NCBI GenBank assembly: GCA_004431415.1
Contig: QPMI01000553.1
Location: 1 to 64,000, forward strand
Source: Cyanophora paradoxa
Taxonomy: Eukaryota > Glaucocystophyceae > Cyanophorales > Cyanophoraceae
Length of the DNA stretch: 64,000 nucleotides
Direction of reading: 5' to 3'
Position 1 is the first letter of the stretch. Each line of letters starts with the position of its first letter. Of this stretch, positions 41,008 to 52,219 are shown in pieces. A program made the position numbers and the translations under genes. Below the pieces are notes generated by a model. The model worked only from the letters and a program-made list of their open reading frames with translations. It was not told the origin of the DNA and did no database searches.

Positions 41008-44000
41008 CTAAGGGAGGGCCCGGGGTACTTCGAGCTCGCCCAGCTCCACCTCCGCGAGCTGCACCGACCCGATGCCGAGGGCCGCCCCTTCGCGCCCTCC
41101 GGGGCCGGGGGCGGGGGCGGGGGCGGGGCCCGCAGGGTCCTCCGGTGAGCCCGGGGTACCGATCTCGATCTCGCCGAGCCCGGCGAGCCCGGCCTCGAGC
41201 TGCGAGAGGTCCGCGGAAAGGCGTACCCCCGCGACGCCGGCGCCGTCCGCGGGCCGCCCGCGGGGCGTGCGGGGCAGCGCGCCGCCCGCCCCCGAGGCCG
41301 AGGAGGGGTCCACCAGGGCCGCCGCGAGCGCGGGCTGGGGCTGGCTCGACCGCGACGCCATCATCGCCGCCCGGCGCGCCTGGAGCATCACTGCGCGCGC
41401 AGGGCGCGTCAGCTGCAGGTCTAGAGGCGTGTCCGGCTCCAGCAGGGGAGAACACGCACGGCCTTTGCGGGAGTTGATCGAGTCCTCGCTGTCCGTCGCC
41501 TCGGCCCCCGGGTCCGCCTCCGTCGCCGTTGGCGTCGCTGGCGTCGCCGCCCGCTCGCGAGGGGTGTGCAGCAGGGCGGCGCCCGAGCCCGAGGCGAGGC
41601 AGCGGGAGAGGGCCGAGGAGGGGTCGGCGAGGGCCGCCGCCAGCGTTGACTGCGTGGAGCGCGGGCCCATCGCCGCCCTCCGCGCCTGCAGCAGCACTGC
41701 ACGCACTGCGTAAGCGGGACGCGCCGCGCCCCAGAGGCAGCGGCAGACGCGCGCACGGCCTTTGCGGGAGTTGATGGAGTCCTCGCTCTCCGCAGGCTCG
41801 TCGGGGTCCCGCTCGGAGGGCGTCACTGCGGCCAAAGCGAGCTCGATCACGGGCGGGGCGAGGGGGCCGGGGCCGGGACGAGCGGGCGGGCGGACCGGGC
41901 TGGCGGAAGGCGCGGGGGAAGCTGAGGCAGGCCTGCCCGTCGCCCAGCGCGAATACGTCGGCGGACTCCGGCGGGGGCCGCTCCCCGCGGGATCGGGAGG
42001 AGGAGGAGGAGGTCGTGGCGGTCGGGGAGGGCCCGAGCCCCCCTCCCCCGTCCCGCTCCAGGTTGGCCAGGCAGTAGCGCCGGCGGCCGCCGGGGATGGC
42101 CGGGCAGAGCCGGACGCGGGCGGCCAGCAGGTCGAACGTCTCGAAGTCGAAGTGCTGGAAGAAAAGAGCCTCGAGGGTGGCGCCCTGGGCCGCCCCGTAC
42201 GACACGCGGGCCTTGACGAGGAACTCCGTACCCGTGCGCTTGGGCGAGCCGACGGCGGTGACGTACTCCTTGAGCTCGATGGGGTGCTCCGAGGCGGCGT
42301 TGAGGGCCCGGACGACCTCCCGGATGAGGTACGACCCGCTCTCGGGGGGCAGAACGACGCTCTGGAAGGCCGTCCCGTTCCGCGTCGACCGGCCGGCGCG
42401 GGGCTCGTAGCCCCCTGCGCCTCCCCCGCGCCCGCCTGCCCGCTTGGAGAGCATGGAGATGCCGTTGAAGCGGAGGGCGATGCAGAGGGGCGCCGAGATC
42501 GTGACGAGGGCGCCCAGCAGCAGGAACGCGTTCTCCCACTGCACGCGCGGAATGTGAGAAGAGGAGGAAGGCGGGAGAGTCGGCGGCGTGAGAGCAGGCT
42601 CGTCCTAGAGGGGCTACGCTGCGTATTCGCTGCGTAGAGGCGGGAGAATGGGCGGCGCGCGTCTTAGAGAGGCTCGTCCTAGAGGGGCTACGCCGCGTGT
42701 ACGCCCGCCCTGGAGGGAACGCTTTGTTCGCAGTGGCGGGGGCGGGGGCGGGCGCACGGCGGGGACGAGGAGGAAGAGGAGGCCGCCGAAGAAGGCCCCG
42801 AAGTTGCCTGCGGGGCGTGAGGGGCCAGGAGGGGAAGGGGGGGAGAAGAGGGAGGGGTATCGCGCACCGCCGGCGGCGACGATACCGGAGGCCGAGCCGA
42901 GGGCGCGGCGCGTGAGGAGGGGCACCAGGGCGAAGGTGGCGCCGGCCCCCGCCTGGGCGCACACCGCGAAGGCCGCCAGGGCGAAGAGCGAGGCCGGGAG
43001 GGACTCCATACGGGAGAAGAGGAGGAGGAGGAGGCCCTCCCCCAGGAGCGCGAAGAAGAGGAGCTGGATGCGGGCCCGCACGCCCCAGCGCCGCGCCAGG
43101 AGGTCCGAGAGGATGCCGCCCAGCGGCCGCGAGATCAAATTCATGCATCCGAAGAGCGCGGCGGCGAGGGAGGCGCTGCCCAGGGACAGGCCGAAGCGGT
43201 CGACGTAGAAGACCACCGCGAAGTTGTAGGCGATGAGCTCGACCCCGAAGCTGGCGCCGTAGGAGACGGCGAGGAGCCACGAGCGGTAGTCGCGGGCGGC
43301 CACGCCGAAGGCGGCCAGCGGCGAGGCGCGGGGCAGGAGCCCGCGGGCGCGCATCGCGGACCAGGAGCCGGCGGGGAGGTCCCGCGCCAGGAACCATAGG
43401 AGGGCGGAGAGGGCGGCGGCGAGGGCGGCGGGGAGCGCGAGGGCGGCGCGCCAGGCCCTGTCGGGGGCCACGCCCGAGGCCACGATCGCCTCGTAGAGGG
43501 CCGGCATGACCAGCTGGGCGACGCCGCCGCCGAGGTTGCCCCAGCCGGCGGCGATGCCCAGCGCCGAGCCGACGACGGCCGGCGCGAAGAGGATGGAGAC
43601 GTGGTGCTGGCAGGGCACGAGGGCGCCCCCGAGGAACGAGATGAAGAAGCGGGCGGCGGTGAGGCCGGCCGCGCTGGTCGAGCAGGCGGCGAGGCCGACG
43701 GTGAGCGACCCGGCGGCGAGCACGAGCGACTGGGCGAGGCGCGGGCCGTAGCGGTCGGAGACGACCCCGACGACGACGCGGGAGAGGATGGGGCCCGAGA
43801 CCGCGATCGCGTTCGCTGCGGCGAAAGAGGCGAAGAGTGCGATCAGCGCAGGGCGGATCGGAGGGGCGCGGGCCGGGGCAGCGGGCGGGCGCACAGACGA
43901 CGAGCTCTGTGTGGCCGAGCTCGAGGCCCGAGGCGATCACGGGGAGCAGCGGCGGGATCGAGAACCAGCCGATGAACGCCACGAACATGCCGAGCCACTG

Positions 44001-44582
44001 CGGCGCGGCGCCCGACCTCGCGTCAGAGCGCGCGGGTGCGGTCATTCCGGCCCCGCCGCCCCAACCGACCTGTAGGTGGAAGGAGCGCATGCTGCGCATG
44101 CGGAGCGGGGGGCGGCGAGGGGCGGCGCGATCGGCCGGGTCAGACTGGCGGCGACCCGAGCGCCGGGCGGCGGCTGCGGCGGCGGCGGGACGCGCGGGGG
44201 GCGCACTGGTATCTGACGTCGCCGCGCATGCGGAAGGGCCACGCGCTCACGCAGCGGTTGAGCGAATCCACGCTCCCCGGCGCCTCCTCCTTCTCCCACG
44301 GCTTCTTCGCCTCGAAGCCCGGCATGCGGCAGTCCCCCGCCCGGATGCTGCGCGTGCGGGGCGCACTCAAGTCCCGCCGCGGGAGCGCGGCGCTCCAGCG
44401 CCCGGGCGGGCGCACCGGTCAAGCACCGAAGCGCCCCGCACGCTCCCATCGAAGGGAGCGCTGCCGTAGACGGAGTTCTCTGGATCGGAGGACGCCCCGC
44501 GGAGGCTGTCCTCGGAGAAGCGCCTTCGCTCCAGCGTCGATGCGATGACACCATCGTCTCCGGCGGACGATCTTTTGCCCAT
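41008..44582 (-). CDS. NRT2-like: NRT2/NNP-family nitrate (nitrite) transporter with long C-terminal extension
   Basis: Major-facilitator membrane protein that imports nitrate with protons. From ATG 44,582 (MGKRSSAGDDGVIAS) a cytosolic part leads to MRSFHLQ, an intron, then WLGMFVAFIGWFSIPPLLPV (transmembrane 1). Family signatures follow: RVVVGVVSDRYGPR, FFISFLGGALVPCQHHVSIL, AAGWGNLGGGVAQLVMP (43,560-43,500) and, split by an intron, SGIVAAGG/NFGAFFGGL (42,890 and 42,812). The last span is FLLLGALVTISAPLCIALRF (42,530-42,470). NRT2 proteins usually end soon after this; here some 300 residues follow, with a folded part (PIELKEYVTAVGSPKRTGTE) and duplicated exons ending SEDSINSRKG (41,762 and 41,460). 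It shares a short 5' region with the divergent POL5 gene. Confidence 0.85.
41440..41840 (-). repeat. Duplicated C-terminal exons in the NRT2-like gene
   Basis: Two successive exons end in the same SEDSINSRKG followed by a GTGCG donor (near 41,762 and 41,460 on the minus strand), and two start [VL]LLQARRAAM / VMLQARRAAM with RS-x-QxxLAAALxDPSSA (41,700 and 41,390). The conserved acidic/serine motif just before each donor looks like a phosphorylation-type regulatory site; this is inference. Similar phase at each end would allow inclusion or skipping. Confidence 0.65.
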
Positions 44583-44882
44583 GGCGGCGGCCTAACGCCC
44601 GCCCCCGGCCCCTACTTCCTCGGAAGGAGCTCTGGTTTGGGGCGATCGCCGGGCGAGGTTCCCCCACGCGCGCCGCTTCCCGCACTGGAGGGCACGGAGC
44701 GATCCTCAGCGCTGAGGCGTCATGCTGCGCCGAGTCGGCAGCCTTGCTGCTGCTCGACGTTCCAGACGCCTGCTCAGCCCAGATCGAACACGCCCGACGT
44801 CTGCTCGCAAGTGATCTCGTCCTCTGTTCAGAAAAAAGGAGGGGGAGATATTCTCGCCGGGTACGGCGCGATCGATCAGGCG
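44583..44882. promoter_or_regulatory. Shared 5' region of divergent NRT2-like and POL5 genes
   Basis: About 300 bases separate the ATG at 44,582 (minus) from the ATG at 44,883 (plus). No gene fits inside it. It should contain both promoters unless unseen upstream exons exist. No TATA box or nitrate-response element was recognised. Confidence 0.45.
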
Positions 44883-47800
44883 ATGGGCGAGGAAGCTGGC
44901 GGGGCGCCCGGCGGCCCCAGCGGCATCCTTGCGCACTTCTGGGACCTAAGCGGCCTCGACGCGGGCAAGCGGGCTCAGGCCACCGTCGAGCTGGTGAACG
45001 CACTCAAGAAGGAGCAGGCGGACCATGACAAGGCGCTCAAGAAGGCGAAGAAGGGGGCTGCTGCCGGCGCGGTCGCAGCGAACGCGCAGTGCGCGGGCCT
45101 GCAGTACGCCGTGAAGCGGCTGGTACGCGGGCTCGCATCCTCGCGCGAGGGCTCCCGCCAGGGCTTCGCGACCGCCCTAACCGAGGTGCCTCGCGCTATC
45201 CGCGACTCCGATCGCCATAGCTGAGGCCCGCCGCGCGCCCCAGGTCCTCGCCGAGTTCCCGATCGTGAGCGCCGAGAGCGTCCTGGAGCTCATGCAGGAG
45301 GCTTTCCAGGTCACCGGCTCGGCAAAGGGCCAGGTGCGCATCCGCTTGCCGGCAGAAGCGGCCGCGCACGCCCCCGCCGTCCTTGACGCGCGACTGGCGC
45401 ATACGCGGCTTGCAGGAGGAGGCGGACGCATACTTCGGGCACGTCTTCGGGTGCATCGCGCTCGTGCGCTCCGGGCGGTGCGCGGACGAGGCCGGAGCGC
45501 GCCGGGTCGCCGAGGTGCTGGTGAAGATGGCCGCCAAGAAGAGCTACCTGCGCGAGATCGCGTACGCGGCCCTCTGCATGCTCCTCGAGCGGGTGCGAAC
45601 GAAGCGGAGCGATGCCGCGCGACGTAGTGATGCGATGCGATGCGCGGCGCGGGGCGGCGCGTGACGCGGCCTGCCGCGCCGGCAGGTGGACGTCGCGACG
45701 TTCGAGTCGGCGGTGCTGCCGCTGGTCGAGGAGCAGCTGCGGGCGGCGCCCGGCGACTACACGCCGGAGCTCCTCGCGCTCGCCATCAAGGCCCAGATGA
45801 CCTACGACGTGCGCCCAGCCCAGCCCCGGCCGCCCCGGCCGCCCCGGCCGCCCCGAATCCGCGCCGACGCCGACGCCGTCCGCGCCCGCGCAGTACGATT
45901 TCAAGGGCCGCTGCTGCCCGGACTGGAAGCACGCGCGCCTCCTCCACCGCAAGTTCCTACCCCGCCTCCTCGGGCCCCTCAAGGCCCGCCCCCGCCCCCG
46001 CCCCCGCCCCCGCCCCCGCCCCCGCCCCCGCCCCCGCCCCCGCCCCGCCAAGCTTCGCCTCCTATCTATCTAAGCTTCGCCCCGCCACGCTTCGCCCTCC
46101 ATCTGTCTCTATCTTATCTCAGCTATCTCAGGCGGCGAGCGCGGCGCACCCGCGGACGCACCTGCTCTGGGGCCTGATCCTGGAGCACGTCACCGGCGAC
46201 GCCTCGCTCTCCGCCCCGCTGCTGGGCGACGCCGGCGCGGCGGCGGCGGCCCCGGGGGCGCCCCCGCAGCAAGGGCTAGCAGACGAGCCGCTGCTCTTCG
46301 AGCTCTGGGAGCGCGCCGTCGACGGTGCGAACCGGCCGGCCGGCCGGCCGCTCCTCCAATGCTAAAAGGACGTGGGGGCGGGCGCAGGCGGGCTGCTGCA
46401 GGCGGAGTCCCACCAGTCGAAGTACCTCGCCCTTCGCCTCTTCGAGGCGCTGCTGCCCAGGGCGGGCCCCGCCGCCGGGCCGCGGCTCCTGACGCCCTCG
46501 CTGCTCCGCTGCATCGCGAACAACCTGCACGGCTCGGAGAACTACCTGCACGCCGCCGCCAAGCACGTCGTCCGCTCCATGACGGCCGCCGCCGAGCGCG
46601 AGCCGGCTCTGGCCTTGGCGCTAGCCGCCCGCCTCCTCGCCCGCCACGCCGACGGCGGCGCCGAGCGCGCCGCGCGCGCCCGCCTCGCGGAGGGCATGCT
46701 GGGCCGCCTGGACCTGCCCGGCGTCCGCGCCTACACCCGCTTCCTCTTCCGCCTCTTCCTGCACGCCCCGAGCCGCCCCGCGGGCGAGGGCGAGGGCGAG
46801 AAGGATGGCGCGGGCGCCGGGGGGGTCCTGGGCGAGCGGGAGGCGGCGGAGGAGCGGGAGCGGCACCAGGCGTGGGTCGCGAACCACCTCTACGCCCTCT
46901 TCCAGAACCGCCGCGTGCCCCGCACCGAGGCCTGGTGCCTCTCCGTGCTCAAGGCGAGCAAGGCCGAGCTCTCCGCTTGTTACCGCGCCCCGCCCCGCCC
47001 CGCCGGCTTCTGACTTGTCGCCCCGGGCGCGCGCAGTTCTTCGCGATGCACGCGTTCTTCCGGCCGGCGGCGCCCGGGCAGGAGGCGGGGCCCGCCCCCG
47101 AGCTCTCGGAGGAGGACGGGGCGGAGCTGGGCGAGGCCGAGGAGGAGGCAGCGCTGGTGGCGGCGGCGGCGCGGGGCCCGGCGCCCCTAACGGCCGTGCA
47201 GGCCCTCTGCCAGACGCGCCTCTTCGGCGCGATCGCGGAGCTTTCGTCGGGGGCCGTACCCCCCGAGGTCCACCCGGCGCCGGCGCCGGCCCCGCCCGAG
47301 GATGGCCCCAAGGCCGACGGGGAGGGCGAGGGCGAGGGCGAGGGCGAGGGCGAGGGCGCTACTGCCAAGAGCAACAGCAAGAACAACAAGCGCAAGCGGC
47401 GCGAGCGGAAGGATGCGGCAGCCGCGGCAGCCGCGGCGGCGGCGGCGGCTGTGCCGCGGAGGGCGCACCCGGAGTGCACATCCGACGGGAGCCTCTGGGT
47501 ACACAAAGTCAACGCCTTCCTCGCCTCCATCGAGAAGGTCAGATGATATCTGAGCTCCGATCTCATCTGAGCCTCTGAGCTCCGATCTCATCTGAGCTAG
47601 AACCTTGGCTAGCGGCCCCCGCCCCTTACGCGAAGCTTTAGCTAGCTAGCGGCCCGCGCCAAGCCTGGCCTGGCCCGGCCCGGCGTCCCACCCAGCTCGC
47701 CGTCCCACCCAGCTCGCCCTCGGCTGACCCCCTCCGGCCCTCTCGCATCGCATCGCAGAGCCACGGGGCGGAGCTGGCGGCGGTGCCCGGGGCGGAGAGC

Positions 47801-50759
47801 GTGACCGGGGAGGAGGTCGACGCCGAGGCCGCCCGCAAGCGCGCCGCCCGCGTCCTCAAGCTCGTCCGCTCCAAGGCGCGCGCGCCTTCCACTCTGATTC
47901 TTATAGCTGGCTCTAAGCTAGCTAGGCGATTACCTAAGCTAACTCGTAGCTAGATCGCCGCTCCCGCCGGCCCGCCTTCTCCTACTCTGACTTCACGCTC
48001 CGAGCAGAAGAAGGCAGCGGGGGCGGGGGCGGCCGGCGGCGGCGTGCGCTCCGTGGAGGGGGCCTTCGAGCTGCTGCTGGAGCACATGGCGCTGCAGCTG
48101 CGCGCCGAGCCGGCCGAGGTTGCCCCGCTCCTCGAGGTCCGCTGGGCTTTGTTCGTTCGTTCCTCTAAGACCTCCTCAAGGGCGCTTCTCGTGTGTAGGA
48201 AGTGGAGGAGTGCTACAAGCGCGCGGCGGCCGAGGAGGACCGCCGCGCGGGGGCCGCCGCCGCCGCCGCCGCCGCCGCCTCGGCCAAGAAGAAGCGCAAG
48301 GGGGCGGACGCGGAGGAGGCCACGGGGGCCGGGGCCGAGGAGGAGCCGGCGTGGGTCGAGGTGCTGACGGAGGTCCTCGTGAGCCTCCTGGCGCGGCCCT
48401 CGGCGCTGCTTCGGGAGCTCGCCGGCGGTGTCTTCCGCGCCCTGTGCCCCCGCCTCACGCCGGCGGCGCTCGAGACGCTCCTGCGGGTCGTGCGCCCCAA
48501 GGAGGGCCGCCACGCCGCCGAGGACAGCGACGAGGAGGAGGAGGAGGAGGGCGAGGACCTGCTCGAGGGGGCCGCCAGCGCCAGCGGGAGCGGAAGCGGC
48601 TCGGAGGACGAGGAGGAGGAAGAAGAGGAGGAGGAGGAGGAGGAGGAGGAGGAGAAGCCAGCGAAGAAGCAGGCGAAGCCGGCCAAGCCAGCAACGAAGG
48701 AGGGCGAGGAGGAGGAAGAGGACGCGTCGTCGGTGAGCGAGATGGACGACGAGGAGATGCTGGCCAAGGACCACCTCCTCGAGGCCGTCCTCCGCGAGCG
48801 CCGCCGCCTCAAGGACCGCGGTCCGAGTCCCGCCCCGCCCGCCCGCTTCTCGGAGCGCTCTCCCGACGAGGAGCTCGATGTCCATATACATATCTTAAGC
48901 TGCCTACATATCTTAAGCTGCCAAGTCTCTATCTATCTATCTATCTATCTAACGAATCCTGCGCAGAGGGCCCGCAGGCGGCGCTGCACTTCCGGCTCCG
49001 CGTGGTGGACCTCGTCGAGGCCTTCGCGAAGCACGCCACCTCGGGCGGGCACGGCGAGGCGCCGCCGGCCGCCCCTTCCCAGCCCGGCGCCTCGCGCTGC
49101 GCGATGCTGCTGCGGTGCCTGCCCGCGCTCCTGGACGCGGCGTCGAACGCGGAGGGCAAGAAGCAGCTCCGCCCGATGCTCGAGCGCGCCTCGGGGCTCG
49201 TGGGGCGCATCACGCGCGCCAAGGAGCTGCCGAGGGACCTGGACGCCCCCGGGCGGGAGGAGGCCGCCGCGCTCGCCGAGCGGCTCGTGGACCGCCTGGC
49301 GCGGACGCGGCCCTCGTCGGCCCCCGCCGCCCTCCTCCGCTCCGCCCTCGCCCTCCTCCTCCGCCTCGTCGCCCACGCCCCTCAGGCCCCGGCCCCGGCG
49401 CCGGCGCCGGCCTCGGCCAAGAAGAAGGTGAAGAAGGGGGCAGAGGCGGCGGCGGCGGAGGCCGCCGCGGAGGCCTCGGCCTCGCCCAACCCCGAAGACG
49501 CGGTGGGGCGCGTGGCGGGGGCGTACGCGAGGGCCTTCGAGGACCTTATGACCCGCAAGAAGAGCAAGGCTCGTACCCCCCCCTTCCCCCCCCCCACACA
49601 CACACCCGCCCCCCCCCCTCCCCCCCCCCGCCCCCCCCGCCCCGCCCGCGCCTTTCCCCCCCCAGATCCAGCTAACCCTGGGCCCTTTCTTTCTATTTTC
49701 AGGTGCCCCTGAAGCTGTTCGCGGAGGCGGCCGAGCGGCAGGGCCCTTTCGCGTGGCAGCACCTCTGCCCCCGCATGCTCGAGCTCGTCCCCCGCGCCCA
49801 CTCCCACGTCAGCTTTCTTATCTGATCTGATCTGATCCGTCTGATCTGATCTGATCTGATCTGACGGCGCCGCCAGTTCCTGCTGTGCGAGGGGCTGGTG
49901 GCCTTGACGCCCCTCTTCCGCGCCAAGGCGGCCCACGAGGACGGGGCCCGCCTGAGGGCCCTCGCCGGCCCCCTCAACGTCGCCCTGACGCGGGCCCTCG
50001 CCCCGCCCGAGTCGGAGGGCGGCCACGCGGCGGCACTCAAGGCCAAGCGCCTCCGCGTCGTCCTGCTCTTCGCACAGGCGGCCCTCAAGGCCTACGCGGC
50101 GGCCGGGCTCGCCCCGGCCCTCCGCGCCGCCCCGCACGCGAAGGAGGCGCGGGAGGCCTTCGAGGCGATGGCGGGCGCCGCGGGGCGCTTCCCCTCCAAG
50201 CCCCTCGCCGCCCTCGCCGCCGCCGTCTGGCGCCTCATGACGGGCGACGACGCGTGCGCCGCCCCGGCCGGCCCTTTGATTCTTCTTCTTCCTCCCGCGG
50301 CTCACGCTTTGCAGGGCGTCGCTGCCGGCGCCGGCGGAGGGGCGGGAGGCGGGCGCCGGGGCGCCCAAGGGGAAGCAGGGGCAGAAGCGGCCGCCGCCAA
50401 AGGGGGCGAAGGGGGTCGCCCTCTCGAACGGCGGCCCCGCGGGGAGCGACGACGAGGCCAGCGGCGAGGAGGCGGAGGCGGAGGCGGAGGACGAGGACGA
50501 GGCGCCGAAGCCCAAGCGGCCCAAGGGGGCGGCGCCTAAGCAGAAGGCCGCCTCGGCGGCTCCGGCGGCGGCGGCGGCGGCGGGCGGCAAGTCCCCAAAG
50601 GGGCAACAGCAGGGCAAGGGGAAGAAGCCGGCGGCTCCCAAGGCGGGAGCCGGGGCCCCGAAGGAGGGGGCCGGCAAGGGCGGCAAGGGGGCCGCCAAGC
50701 CCGCGGCGGCGGCCGCCAGCGGCGGCGGTAAGAAGCAGAAGCCCAAGCAGCACAGCTGA
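44883..50759 (+). CDS. POL5/MYBBP1A-like: MYBBP1A / DNA polymerase V (POL5) family nucleolar protein
   Basis: ATG 44,883. The N-terminal signature is GILAHFWDLSGLDAGKRAQA and LQYAVKRLVRGLASSREGSR (to 45,160), characteristic of the family. Next come EFPIVSAESVLELMQEAFQV (45,250), FGHVFGCIALVRSGRCADEA and MAAKKSYLREIAYAALCMLL (45,430-45,590), HPRTHLLWGLILEHV (46,148), SKYLALRLFEALLPRAG and LLRCIANNLHGSENYLHAAA (46,415-46,560), a Glu-rich acidic block (48,530-48,740) with SEMDDEEMLAKDHLLEAVLR, more helical repeats, and a Lys/Ala/Pro-rich basic tail ending PKQHS at TGA 50,757-50,759. Despite the polymerase name, members act in ribosomal RNA transcription and ribosome biogenesis in the nucleolus. 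Many short introns, several made of simple repeats. Confidence 0.85.
45984..46049. repeat. (GCCCCC)n hexanucleotide repeat in a POL5 intron
   Basis: About ten units of GCCCCC follow the exon that ends HRKFLPRLLGPLK. No GT donor is visible between that exon end and the repeat, so the intron either starts at an earlier GT (45,953) or uses a GC donor (AAG/GCCCGC). Confidence 0.8.
48927..48952. repeat. (ATCT)n microsatellite in a POL5 intron
   Basis: Six consecutive ATCT units directly before the acceptor region of an intron, preceded by a repeated CATATCTTAAGCTGCC-like word (48,888-48,922). Confidence 0.85.
49819..49865. repeat. (TCTGA)n pentanucleotide repeat making up most of a POL5 intron
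   Basis: Three then five TCTGA units separated by TCCG. The surrounding intron is only about 70 bases, so the repeat forms most of it. Confidence 0.85.
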
Positions 50760-51451
50760 GCGCGCAGTATCGATTCGTTGACGGTATACGTATACGTAGG
50801 CGGCTTCTGTAGCTAGCGCTAGGCGCAAGCCGAGGCAGCGTTTTTACTGAGTAGCGATCGTGGTCATGAGCCGGTGGCATGCGCATGCATGCACTCGAGA
50901 TTTAGGACTAGCGATAGTAGCTGCCCGGTGCCAACGAGTGTTCGAGATGTAGGACTAGCGCTAGCTATAGTAGCTGCCAACGCGTACCGTACGCGTGCGG
51001 CCGGGCGGTCGCGGGGGCCCTCGGCACGGTGCAAATTGAATATTTAATTCAATGGGGGAGCTTAGGCAGCCCTGCACACAGCTAGCTACAGCCAGCTTCC
51101 ACATAGCGATCGGGCTTGCGACGCGCGCCGGCCGCGAGGCAGGCGGTGCTTGCGAGAGCAGCGTGCGGGACGCGCGGCTGGCCGGGCCGGGCCCCGCCGG
51201 GTGCCGCGGGAGGCTCAGACCGCAGACAGTACCGCCGGCTGCCCGCGACAGCCCGGGCTCTCACGAGCCGCTCCTGGCCATGGCCGGGGCCGGGGCGGCG
51301 GCCTCGGCAGCGGCCGGCTGGGAGGTGGCGGCTCCCGCGGGGCCCTACGGAGATGGGCGGCGCCCGCCGGGCGGGGGCGCCTCGGCCGCGGCTTCGGAGG
51401 TGCGCGGAGTGGGGAGCCGCGCGCGTTCGAGAGTCGCGCCAGCCGCGCGCG
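50760..51451. other. Intergenic region between convergent POL5 and helical-protein genes
   Basis: Contains a repeated GACTAGCG[CA]TAG...TAGCTGCC word (near 50,908 and 50,952) and palindromes such as GCATGCGCATGCATGC. The GC-rich part from 51,060 has open frames on both strands without convincing protein character; a last exon of the minus-strand gene could extend into it. Confidence 0.4.
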
Positions 51452-52219
51452 CTACCCCTCCGACGGGCTGAGCACGAGCCGAATCTCGGTGACTGCAGGG
51501 GAGCAAGAGCGCGCGTCAGCAGCAGCGGGAGCCTGCGCGCGGGCGGGGCGGGGCGGGGCCGCGTCTGCACCGAGCCGGGGGTTGATGGATGGCTGGAGGG
51601 CCCACAGGCTCGCGACGTTCGCGAAGTCGTCCGCCTTCTCGTGGTGGATGCGAGCGACGAGGGTGCGCTTGAGCTGGAGCCTGGCGGCGCGACCGGGCCG
51701 TGAGGGAGAGCGGGAGGCGGCGACCCGAAGCGCGCGCACTCGTCGGCGTGCATGCGATGCGCCGCAAGCAGGGCTTCGACGAGCTCCACGAGCGCGAATG
51801 AGGTCTCCGTGCGGACGCAGACCGAGCCGCAAACGCCCTCCCTCCGCTCGCGTTCTTTCAGGGCCTGGAACGCCGATTCGCCAATCTTCTCCATCTCGGA
51901 GACAGCCTTCTCCATGCTCGCGCTGCGGGAGGCTCAGCGGGGCGATCGGCGGGTGTCGCGCGGACCGGCGGACGCACAGATCCTCCTGCAGATTGGATAG
52001 GGCCTTCATGAACGCGCTAAGCTGCCTGTTGCGCAGGCTCTCCAAGGCGCCCGCGTAGCCCGCGACGAGCCCGTCCGACCCGTCGTTCGATTCCAGGCTG
52101 TGGATCGATGCGACCAGCTGCTGCAGGCGCGAGAGAGATGCGCTGGAGCTCTCTTGGGCTTTCGCCCACTGCTGCAGCGCCCGATCGAGGCCCGCGGACC
52201 ATGCCGCGGACGCCGCCAT
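51452..52219 (-). CDS. Helical (possibly BAR-like) protein of unknown role
   Basis: ATG 52,219 starts MAASAAWSAGLDRALQQWAK, followed by long amphipathic helices (LSRLQQLVASIHSLES, LESLRNRQLSAFMKALSNLQ). A GTGCG donor near 51,981 joins to SMEKAVSEMEKIGESAFQAL and ALVELVEALLAAHRMHADEC, and a third exon gives RLQLKRTLVARIHHEKADDF with VASLWALQPSINPR. Three long helices of this kind with interspersed basic residues and no membrane segment resemble BAR-type membrane-curving coiled coils such as those of sorting nexins, but no PX domain is seen. The stop at 51,452 and the exon ends are approximate. Confidence 0.45.
   Translation of the reverse strand: MAASAAWSAGLDRALQQWAKAQESSSASLSRLQQLVASIHSLESNDGSDGLVAGYAGALESLRNRQLSAFMKALSNLQEDLCVRRSARHPPIAPLSLPQREHGEGCLRDGEDWRIGVPGPERTRAEGGRLRLGLRPHGDLIRARGARRSPACGASHARRRVRALRVAASRSPSRPGRAARLQLKRTLVARIHHEKADDFANVASLWALQPSINPRLGADAAPPRPARAQAPAAADARSCSPAVTEIRLVLSPSEG

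Noticed and set aside
40826-42544. 572-codon frame on the minus strand as a complete gene
   Set aside because: Only the part right of about 41,910 is protein-like and continues the NRT2 gene. Beyond the GTCCG donor the frame is Arg/Gly-rich intron translation; the real continuation is in the frame ending at 41,008.
41847-44099. 750-codon frame overlapping the NRT2 gene
   Set aside because: A GC-driven shadow frame: Arg/Pro/Leu-rich with no membrane pattern, except for its first exon-sized piece (WLGMFVAFIGW), which belongs to NRT2.
44042-44554. Separate minus-strand gene upstream of NRT2
   Set aside because: The protein-like parts (MGKRSSAGDD, MPGFEAKKPWEKEEAPG, PFRMRGDVRYQ) join by splicing to MRSFHLQ and the first membrane span, so they are the NRT2 N-terminus.
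45984-46049. Coding Pro/Ala dipeptide repeat from the GCCCCC hexamer
   Set aside because: It falls between an exon end and the HPRTHLLWGLI exon and is best explained as intron.
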